A stretch of 64,000 bases of DNA, from the NCBI GenBank assembly GCA_036558005.1, contig DATBGO010000250.1, positions 1 through 64,000 of the forward strand. Direction: 5' to 3'. The position numbers and the translations under genes were made by a program. Source of the DNA: DATBGO01 sp036558005. Its GTDB lineage: Bacteria; Actinomycetota; Actinomycetes; Streptosporangiales; Streptosporangiaceae. How positions within the stretch are numbered: position 1 is the first letter of the stretch; each line of letters opens with the position of its first letter. Under the pieces are notes generated by a model that made no database searches, was not told the origin of the DNA, and saw nothing but the letters and a program-made list of their open reading frames with translations. This document shows positions 56,177-64,000 of this stretch, piece after piece.

Positions 56177-57022
56177 TCAGCCGGCGGACGACTTGGCCGG
56201 GCGGACCACGACGAGCCTGGCGTCGTTCGCGCCGCTGACGATCTGGCCGCCGGCGAAGACCTGCTCACCGGTCTTGAGCGCGCTGGTGCCGACCTTCTTG
56301 CCGCGCTCCCTGACCACCGTCTTGCTGACCAGGTCCCAGGTCCACTGGGTGCCGTCGGCCGCCTTCACCACGACGGCGCTGCTGGTGACCGACTCGATCA
56401 CGCCGCGGGCGAAGCCGATCGTCGCGGTGCCGGACTTGGTCTTGACGGTGAACTGGCCGTGCAGGCCGCCCAGGGCGCGCAGCCGGACCAGCCGGCGGGC
56501 CCGGCAGGCGCGCAGCACGACCCTGGCCGCCCGGCGCCGCCCGTGCTGCCGCAGCGCGCTGGCCGCCCGGCGGCAGCGGGTGGCGATCGTGCGCACCGCC
56601 GTCGGCGCCGCGCTCGGTGACAGCGCGGCCGCGTCGGCGCTGGCCGCGGACGTGACCTGGGACGCGGACCCGGCGGCGCTGCCCGTCGCGGCGCCCGCGG
56701 GCGCCGCGCTGCTGGCCGAGATGGGGGTCGAGGCCGAGCTGAGGATCGTGCTGAGCGCGGCCGCCTGCCCCGGGTCCTGGGTCGTGTTAGCGGCCGGGAT
56801 GCTGTTGTGGCCGGCCGCGGGGCTGCTGTTGGCGCTGAGCGTGGTGGCGGCGAAGGCGCCGCCGCCAGCCAGCAGCGCGGCGACCGCGATCCCCGCGCCC
56901 CAGCGCAGCGCCCGGTTGCCGCCGCGCGGTGGCTCGGGCTGGCCGCCGCCCGTCGGCCCGAACTGCTGCGTCGGCCAGTTGTCCTGCGGGCCGCTGGCCG
57001 GCGGCCGATACATGTTGTCCAT
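56177..57022 (-). CDS. Membrane-anchored DUF5666-like protein
   Basis: 281-residue protein: cytoplasmic proline-rich N-terminus (MDNMYRPPASGPQDNWPTQQFGPTGG), one transmembrane helix at about 39-60, an Ala/Ser-rich linker, an Arg-rich helical segment (RCRRAASALRQHGRRRAARVVLRACRARRL) and a C-terminal beta domain (FTVKTKSGTATIGFARGVIES, VVVKAADGTQWTWDL) like DUF5666. The ATG at 57022 is chosen; TGTCCC/GGGACA arms sit 12 bases upstream. It is transcribed toward the two-component genes and carries an 11-bp direct repeat upstream, so it is a likely target of that system. Function unknown. Confidence 0.75.
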   Translation of the reverse strand: MDNMYRPPASGPQDNWPTQQFGPTGGGQPEPPRGGNRALRWGAGIAVAALLAGGGAFAATTLSANSSPAAGHNSIPAANTTQDPGQAAALSTILSSASTPISASSAAPAGAATGSAAGSASQVTSAASADAAALSPSAAPTAVRTIATRCRRAASALRQHGRRRAARVVLRACRARRLVRLRALGGLHGQFTVKTKSGTATIGFARGVIESVTSSAVVVKAADGTQWTWDLVSKTVVRERGKKVGTSALKTGEQVFAGGQIVSGANDARLVVVRPAKSSAG

Positions 57023-57064
57023 GCCCGCCACACTGTCCCGCCGCGCTGGGACACCCAACAGCGA

Positions 57065-57084
57065 ACCCTGAGAGCACCCTGAGA
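57065..57084. promoter_or_regulatory. ACCCTGAGA direct repeat with 11-bp period
   Basis: ACCCTGAGA occurs at 57065-57073 and again at 57076-57084, a helical-turn spacing typical of OmpR/PhoB-family operators. It lies 43-62 bases before the start of the DUF5666-like gene. Binding by the neighbouring response regulator is inferred. Confidence 0.6.
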
Positions 57085-57139
57085 ATGAGCTGTGCGGTGC
57101 TTTTGTGGGGGGCTGAAAACCCGCCCCCCACGCCCCCGG

Positions 57140-57183
57140 TGCGATCCGCTCGGCCCGGGCGAGCCCGGGCGTCGCGGATCGCA
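57140..57183 (-). terminator. Strong hairpin immediately after argS
   Basis: TGCGATCCGC (57140-57149) pairs perfectly with GCGGATCGCA (57174-57183), and two GCCCGGGC blocks lie inside. The hairpin begins two bases past the argS stop on its strand. Probable terminator. Confidence 0.75.
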
Positions 57184-57184
57184 G

Positions 57185-58915
<1,731 letters not shown>

Positions 58916-58988
58916 GGGCCTAGCCTAGTGGGCCCGGTTGCGTGGCCAGGCGATCAGCCAGGCCGCCCGGCCCGTCCGGGGGCCGCCG

Positions 58989-60137
58989 CTACGGGCGGCG
59001 CAGGAAATGCCCGCCGCGATGCGGGCCCAGCCGGATCCTGATCCGGTCGCTGATCCGGCCCGCCGACAGGTCGGCCGCGAGCTTGCAGGCCGCCTGCACG
59101 GCCCGGGCCGTCGCCGCGCCGTGCGCGATCACCACGGTGCCGTCGAGCCCGAGCAGGGCGGCCCCGCCGTAGCTCTCCACGTCCAGCCGCTGGGCCAGCT
59201 CGCGCAGGCCGCGGCGCTGCAGCAGGGCGCCCATCCGGGCCAGCGCCGACCCGCGCAGCGCGTCGGCCAGCTGGCCGGCCGCGAACCCGGCGGCGCCTTC
59301 GAGCGTCTTCAGCGCCACGTTCCCGGTAAACCCGTCGGTGACGATGACGTCGGCCTTCCCGGTCAGTAGCTCGTTGCCCTCGAGGTTGCCGATGAAGCTG
59401 ACCGGCAGGGCGCCGTGCTGCGGCTCGGCCTCGAGCAGCTCATGCGCCCGGCGGGTCAGCTTGTTGCCCTTGCCCGGCTCGGCCCCGATGGTCAGCAGGC
59501 CGACCCGCGGCTCGCCGATGCCGTAGGCGACCTGCACATAGGCGACGCCGAGCTGGGCGAACTGGACCAGCATCTCCGGCTTGGGGTCGGCGATCGCGCC
59601 GGCATCCAGCAGCAGGGTCGGCTGCGGCCTGGTGGGCAGCATCACCGCGAGCGCGGGCCTGGCGACGCCTGGCAGCGGGCGCATCCGCAGCCGGGCGGTG
59701 GCCACGATCCCGCCGGTGGAGCCGGCCGAGACCATCGCCGAGGCCTGGCCGCGCCGGACCAGCTGGCAGGCGACCGCGATGCTGGTGCGCGGCCTGCGCC
59801 AGCTGGCCAGCGCGCCTTCGTCCATGCCGAGCGAGTCCTCAGCCGGGACGACCGGGATCTCGCCGGCCGCGTGGTGCCCGGCCAGCAGCGGCCGCAACTG
59901 GCCAGGGCGCCCGGTGAGCAGGATCCGCAGCCGGCCGGACCGGACCGCGGCGACCGCGCCGGCCACGATCTCGGCCGGCCCGTGATCACCGCCCATTCCG
60001 TCCAGGGCGATCGTGGGCGGCCGGGAACGCGCGGCGGCGCCGTCAGCGGCCGCCTCGGCAGCGGCCTGCCGCCCGGTGTCAGGGCCCGGCTCCGCCGGAG
60101 CGGCCGCCGGGGACGGTGGCCGCATGACGTCCCGCAT
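58989..60137 (-). CDS. PlsX-like phosphate acyltransferase (divergent)
   Basis: PlsX makes acyl-phosphate from acyl-ACP for phospholipid synthesis. Recognised by TIALDGMGGDHGPAEIVAGA, SAGSTGGI (usual SAGNTGA), LLLDAGA, LLTIGAEPGKGN (usual IGxExxKGN), SFIGNLEGNELLTGKADVIVTDGFTGNVALKTLEG. Several family positions differ, so the protein may be a divergent paralogue. 382 residues from the ATG at 60137; another ATG at 60125 is possible. The N-terminal 45 residues are Pro/Ala-rich and outside the family. The usual neighbours rpmF, acpP and rnc are absent. Confidence 0.82.
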   Translation of the reverse strand: MRDVMRPPSPAAAPAEPGPDTGRQAAAEAAADGAAARSRPPTIALDGMGGDHGPAEIVAGAVAAVRSGRLRILLTGRPGQLRPLLAGHHAAGEIPVVPAEDSLGMDEGALASWRRPRTSIAVACQLVRRGQASAMVSAGSTGGIVATARLRMRPLPGVARPALAVMLPTRPQPTLLLDAGAIADPKPEMLVQFAQLGVAYVQVAYGIGEPRVGLLTIGAEPGKGNKLTRRAHELLEAEPQHGALPVSFIGNLEGNELLTGKADVIVTDGFTGNVALKTLEGAAGFAAGQLADALRGSALARMGALLQRRGLRELAQRLDVESYGGAALLGLDGTVVIAHGAATARAVQAACKLAADLSAGRISDRIRIRLGPHRGGHFLRRP

Positions 60138-60586
60138 GCGGCCAAGCTTCTCACTGCCCGGCCGGGCCGATGCCACCGGCACGGCCAGCAGGTGTCGCAG
60201 GGCAGCGCGCGGGGTACACCGCCGCTACGCGCACTGGTGGCCTTCTGATGCTTCTGCCCGCCGGCGCAGACCCGGAATCCCCGGGCAGGGGCGGCCCGCT
60301 GGGTGGCGGCCAGGCCGGCGATGTCAGCAGGTAGAAGTACCGGGACACTACGGGCAGACGTCATCGGGGGTGCATATGGGGCAGCTGTCAGCGACCGCAG
60401 GGAACCCTGGGCCTTCCTTGATTGTTTCCTAAGCGTGACCACTTTGTATGGCTAGTCACCTGCGCGGACGCCGCTCACTGCGTCTGAATGGGTGACTGGT
60501 TCTGGCGCTGCGCATCCTGCCGCCAGCTGACGGCACTCGTGCGCCCGGCAACCCCGCACCGGGCGGCGACCGACGGAGGGAGATGC
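60138..60586. other. Long intergenic region upstream of the KamA-like gene
   Basis: 449 bases between divergent plsX and the radical SAM gene. Nothing resembling rpmF or an RNA gene is seen. A 18-codon ORF (ATG 60376, TAA 60430-60432) has GGGGG five bases upstream and could be a leader peptide, but is weak. TTGATT at 60418-60423 is a possible -35 for the radical SAM gene, without a convincing -10. Confidence 0.4.
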
Positions 60587-61966
60587 GTGACAGGTTACGA
60601 ACAGATCGCGGCAGTCGTCCCCACGACGACGGGCCGGCGCTTTCGCGCATTCACGGCAAAGCACCTCGACGCGCTTGCCGAACGGGCAGGCCTGGATACC
60701 GCTGACCGGCTGGCCGTCCGGGCGGTTGCCACCGTCCTTCCGTTCCGGACCAACTCCTACGTGATCGATCGCCTGATCGACTGGGACGCGGCCCCTGACG
60801 ATCCGATCTACCGGCTGGTGTTCCCGCAGCCCGACATGCTGCCCGAGGCCGACGTGCGGACCCTGGCGGGCCTGCTGAGCCAGGGCGCGGCCGACGACCA
60901 GGTCCGCGCCGTCGCGCATTCGGTGCGGATGCGGCTGAACCCGCACCCGGCCGGCCAGCTCGCGCTGAACGTCCCGGAACTGGCCGACGAGCCGGTACCT
61001 GGCCTGCAGCACAAATACCCGGAAACCGTGCTGTTGTTCCCGAAACAGGGACAGACGTGCCATGCCTACTGCACCTACTGCTTCCGGTGGGCGCAGTTCG
61101 TCGACGAGCCCGACATGAAGATGGCCACCGACGACATGGACCGGGTGACCGCCTACCTGCGCAGCCACCCGGAGGTGACCAGCGTCCTGATCACCGGCGG
61201 CGACCCGATGATCATGGGTGCCAACGTGCTGCGCCGGTACATCGAGCCGCTGCTCGACCCGAGCCTGGACCACATCGAGTCGATCAGGATCGGCAGCAAG
61301 TCCCTGGCCTACTGGCCGCAGCGCTTCGTCACCGACCCGGACGCGGACGACACCCTGCGGCTGTTCGAGGAAGTCGCCGAGTCCGGCCGGGTACTGGCGT
61401 TCATGGCGCATTTCTCCCACCCGCGCGAGCTGGAGCCGCCGATGGTGATGGAGGCAGTACGCCGGATCAGGTCGGCCGGCGGGGTGATCCGCACCCAGGC
61501 CCCGCTGATCAGGTCCATCAATGACGGCCCGGCGACCTGGGCGGGCATGTGGCGGGCCCAGACCCGGATGGGCATGGTGCCGTACTACATGTTCGTTGAG
61601 CGCGACACCGGCCCGCAGGGCTACTTCGCGGTGCCGCTAGCCCGGGGATATGAGATCTTCCGCGACGCCTACCGGAGCGTCTCCGGGCTGTGCCGGACCG
61701 TTCGCGGGCCGTCGATGTCGGCCACTCCGGGCAAGCTGTGCGTCGACGGCATCGTAGAGCTGGCCGGCGAGAAGGTGTTCGCGCTGCACATGATCCAGGC
61801 GCGCGAGCCTGCCCTGGTGGGCAAGCCGTTCTTCGCCAGGTTCGACCCGAACGCGATCTGGCTGTCAGACCTGCAGCCCGCGTTCAGCGCGCGGTTCCCG
61901 TTCGAGCCCGACGCGGAGGAACTGCCCGGCCTGTGGGCGCCGGCGGTCTTCGAGCCGGCCAGCTGA
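60587..61966 (+). CDS. KamA-like radical SAM aminomutase family protein
   Basis: 459-residue radical SAM protein of the lysine 2,3-aminomutase family. The cluster motif is C158-x3-C162-x2-C165 (TCHAYCTYCFRWAQF), followed by VLITGGDPMIMG and IRIGSKSLAYWPQRF. The segment SATPGKLCVDG near 383 may hold the PLP lysine. Classical KamA enzymes read CxxxCRHCTR, so this branch may act on another amine. The GTG at 60587 has GGAGGG six bases upstream. The neighbours give no pathway. Confidence 0.8.
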   Translation: MTGYEQIAAVVPTTTGRRFRAFTAKHLDALAERAGLDTADRLAVRAVATVLPFRTNSYVIDRLIDWDAAPDDPIYRLVFPQPDMLPEADVRTLAGLLSQGAADDQVRAVAHSVRMRLNPHPAGQLALNVPELADEPVPGLQHKYPETVLLFPKQGQTCHAYCTYCFRWAQFVDEPDMKMATDDMDRVTAYLRSHPEVTSVLITGGDPMIMGANVLRRYIEPLLDPSLDHIESIRIGSKSLAYWPQRFVTDPDADDTLRLFEEVAESGRVLAFMAHFSHPRELEPPMVMEAVRRIRSAGGVIRTQAPLIRSINDGPATWAGMWRAQTRMGMVPYYMFVERDTGPQGYFAVPLARGYEIFRDAYRSVSGLCRTVRGPSMSATPGKLCVDGIVELAGEKVFALHMIQAREPALVGKPFFARFDPNAIWLSDLQPAFSARFPFEPDAEELPGLWAPAVFEPAS

Positions 61967-61970
61967 CCGG

Positions 61971-63743
61971 CTAGCCGGGATCGGCGTGGCCGGGACCGGC
62001 GGGCGGCGCGGTGCTGCTCGGCACCGTGAGCTGCCCGTCTGGCCCGGCCACGGGCTGGCCGTTGCCCGCGATGGCGGAACCGCCCGCGGCACCTGAGCCG
62101 GCCGGCGTGGCAGCCTCGCCGGTCTCGCCGGCCGGCGCCGGGACGGCCGCCGCGGCCCGCGCGGCCGCGGCCCTGCGCTGGATCAGCAGGCAGCTGGCCG
62201 CGCCGATGACCAGGATCGCCAGCGGCATGACGATCGTGCCGCGCATCGCCTGGACGTAGCCGTTGGCCGCGATCGCGTGCGCGATCCGCCCGACCTGCGC
62301 GGCGAGGCTGGCGGGCACCCCGGACACCCGGGTGCTGCCGCCGCCGGTACCCGCGCCGAGCCCGGCGCCGTTGCGGGCCGCGGCCTGGAACGAGGAGATG
62401 ATGTGCTGCCGCACCGGTGCGGGGAGGCCGGCCGTCCGGGTGGTGGCCTGCCCGGTGAACGCGGAGCTGAGCTGGCTCTGCAGCAGCGCGCCCACCGCGG
62501 CCACGCCGATCACCGACCCGACCTGCCTGGTGGTGTTCAGCACGCCGGAGGCGGCCCCGGCCAGCTGGTACTGGACGTCGCGCATGGCGATCGTGGTCAT
62601 CGGCGCGAAGGTGCAGCCGATCCCGACGCCGGCCACCGCCAGGGCTGGCAGGAAGTCATACCAGGCCGAGGTGGGGGTGGCGATCGCCGCCATCGTGCCC
62701 ATCCCGATGGCGAACAGGAGCAGCCCGGTGAGCAGGATGAACTTGCCGCCGATCCGGTCAGACAGCCGCCCGGCGGCCGGCGCGATGAACATCGAGACCA
62801 GGGAGGCGGGCGCCATCGCCAGGCCCGCCTTGAGGGCCGAGAAGCCCAGCACCGACTGCAGGTAGATGGTGAACGGCAGGAAGATGCCCATCATGCCGAT
62901 GGCGACGGTCGCGGACACCCAGTTCATCAGCGCGAAGTTGCGGCTGCGGAACAGGCTGAACGGGATCAGCGGCTCGCCGCCCTGCCTGGCCCGCTGGACC
63001 AGCAGGAAGACGGCGAGCAGCAGCACGCCGGCGCCGAGCACCAGCGGGATGCTCACGAACGAGGTGATCGTCGACCAGTCGTAGCGCTGGCCCTCCACCA
63101 GGCCGTAGCAGATGGCCAGCAGGGCCACGCTGGCCAGCAGCACGCCAGGTATGTCCATCCGGTGCCGGCGCCCGGTGCGCAGGTCCGGGATCAGGATCAG
63201 GGCCAGCACGATGACCGCGACCCCGATCGGCAGGTTGACGAAGAAGATGTACCGCCAGTCAAAGGCGGTGACCAGCAGGCCGCCGAGGGTCGGGCCGGCG
63301 ATGGTGGCCACCCCGGCCACCGCGCCCCAGATACCGAACGCGGCGCCGCGCCGTTCAGGCGGGAAGACCATCGTCAGCATCGCCAGTGTCTGCGGCATCA
63401 GCAGCGCCGCGCCCAGGCCCTGCACCGAGCGGAAGGCGATCAGGGCGGCCGCGTTCGGCGACAGCCCGCAGGCGGCCGACGCCGCGGTGAATACCACGAT
63501 CCCGGCGATGAACATGGTCCGCTGGCCCCACAGGTCGCCCAGCCGCCCGGCCGTGATCAGCAAGACCGCCAGCACCAGTGCGTAGGCGTTGATCACCCAG
63601 AGGATGTCGTCCAGCGAGGCATGCAGCCTGTTGAGCATGTCCGGGATGGCGATGTTGACGATGGTCAGGTCCAGCAGGGTCATGAAGAACCCGAGTGAGA
63701 CCACGACCAGCACGACCCACGGGTTCCCGCGGTACCTACGCAC
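61971..63743 (-). CDS. MFS multidrug exporter, DHA2 (EmrB/QacA) family
   Basis: 590-residue, 14-helix major facilitator. Motif A AGRLGDLWGQRTMF and motif C-like VAGVATIAGPTLGGLLVTAFDWRYIFFVNLP are clear, as is RSVQGLGAALLMPQ. The C-terminal 60 residues are a disordered Ala/Gly/Pro tail. It probably exports drugs or a natural product by proton antiport. The GTG has AGGAGG five bases upstream. A palindrome 100 bases upstream is a likely repressor site. It is convergent with the KamA-like gene. Confidence 0.92.
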   Translation of the reverse strand: MRRYRGNPWVVLVVVSLGFFMTLLDLTIVNIAIPDMLNRLHASLDDILWVINAYALVLAVLLITAGRLGDLWGQRTMFIAGIVVFTAASAACGLSPNAAALIAFRSVQGLGAALLMPQTLAMLTMVFPPERRGAAFGIWGAVAGVATIAGPTLGGLLVTAFDWRYIFFVNLPIGVAVIVLALILIPDLRTGRRHRMDIPGVLLASVALLAICYGLVEGQRYDWSTITSFVSIPLVLGAGVLLLAVFLLVQRARQGGEPLIPFSLFRSRNFALMNWVSATVAIGMMGIFLPFTIYLQSVLGFSALKAGLAMAPASLVSMFIAPAAGRLSDRIGGKFILLTGLLLFAIGMGTMAAIATPTSAWYDFLPALAVAGVGIGCTFAPMTTIAMRDVQYQLAGAASGVLNTTRQVGSVIGVAAVGALLQSQLSSAFTGQATTRTAGLPAPVRQHIISSFQAAARNGAGLGAGTGGGSTRVSGVPASLAAQVGRIAHAIAANGYVQAMRGTIVMPLAILVIGAASCLLIQRRAAAARAAAAVPAPAGETGEAATPAGSGAAGGSAIAGNGQPVAGPDGQLTVPSSTAPPAGPGHADPG

Positions 63744-63843
63744 GGTTCCTCCTCAGCAGGCCGGCCAGAACTGGGTTGCGGTCCAGTCCGGTCGATCAGC
63801 GCGGGCCTGCGATAAAAGTCTGCGCCAACCCTATCCCGGCCCG

Positions 63844-63859
63844 TCAAGACATATCTTGA
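63844..63859. promoter_or_regulatory. Palindrome TCAAGA-CATA-TCTTGA upstream of the exporter
   Basis: Perfect 6-bp arms around CATA, 100 bases upstream of the MFS start and overlapping a -35-like TTGACG on the minus strand. It resembles sites bound by PadR-family repressors in actinobacteria (TCAAGATATATCTTGA type). The regulator gene would lie outside the window. Confidence 0.5.
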
Positions 63860-63930
63860 GTTTCCCGGGTGCATACGCCGGCCGATACTGGCGATGCTAA
63901 GCCCTGGCCACGACAAAATGGCAGCCCGGC

Positions 63931-63964
63931 GGCCGGGCTGGCCGGCCGGGCTGGCCGGCCGGGC
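63931..63964. repeat. 13-bp tandem repeat, 2.6 copies
   Basis: GGCCGGGCTGGCC at 63931-63943 and 63944-63956, then GGCCGGGC. It lies in non-coding DNA upstream of the exporter. It can fold into hairpins, but no function is evident. Confidence 0.7.
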
Positions 63965-64000
63965 CCGCCCGTCGGGGCCGACCGGCTCCCGGGCAGTTAT

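Overview
The window is very GC-rich chromosomal DNA from an actinomycete (Actinomycetota). This rests on the strong G/C bias at third codon positions, the HspR/HAIR-controlled dnaK operon, disA beside radA, and actinobacteria-typical families (DUF3151, DUF2516, DUF3311, the minimal MMP-like metallopeptidase). I cannot name the genus. I see no rRNA, tRNA, CRISPR array, insertion sequence, integrase or phage gene. Most of the window looks like core chromosome, with one short lower-GC accessory patch at about 48.8-50.9 kb.

Layout. 0-10.5 kb: mutY (cut by the window edge), an AlaA-type aminotransferase, an SDR, a small zinc metallopeptidase, a membrane-anchored protein, disA and radA (c-di-AMP synthesis and DNA repair), then an isomerase-like TIM barrel, dtd, a BKACE-type enzyme and an asparaginase-II family protein. 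10.5-15.5 kb: an XRE regulator with a perfect palindrome upstream, DUF2516, an AlaX-type editing protein, a BlaI/M56 pair, and a GH15-like glucanase preceded by what looks like the broken N-terminus of a macro-domain gene. 15.6-20 kb: a HisC-like aminotransferase, ATP-grasp ligase and flavin monooxygenase cassette facing a regulator. 20.4-28.5 kb: a MurA paralogue, then a purine operon purA-purD-ltrA-purB-purC with an LtrA membrane protein embedded in it, and DUF3151. 28.5-34 kb: an aldo/keto reductase under a TetR-like operator, a secreted nuclease, fbaA, an unlisted 41-residue membrane miniprotein and pyrE. 34-38 kb: a very long NYN-domain protein with expanded Gln/Pro/Gly repeats, then a TPR-like protein.

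38-45.3 kb: the full chaperone operon dnaK-grpE-dnaJ-hspR-clpB, with two HAIR boxes upstream of dnaK. clpB is translationally coupled to hspR. 45.4-48.7 kb: a DUF3311/monocarboxylate symporter pair and a GT87-like glycosyltransferase. 48.8-50.8 kb: a DarT-DarG DNA ADP-ribosylation toxin-antitoxin module. It is preceded by a 56-codon ORF whose stop overlaps the darT start (GTGA) and whose codon bias looks genuine; this is the best candidate for an undescribed component. 51-64 kb: a large membrane Fe-S oxidoreductase, a TMEM175-like channel, a two-component system with a probable target gene carrying an 11-bp-spaced direct repeat, argS, a divergent plsX, a KamA-like radical SAM enzyme, and a DHA2 drug exporter with a palindromic operator.

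Starts were re-chosen wherever a ribosome binding site, a family N-terminus or an overlap argued for it. GTG and TTG starts are common here. Functional names come from motif recognition only; no database search was run.
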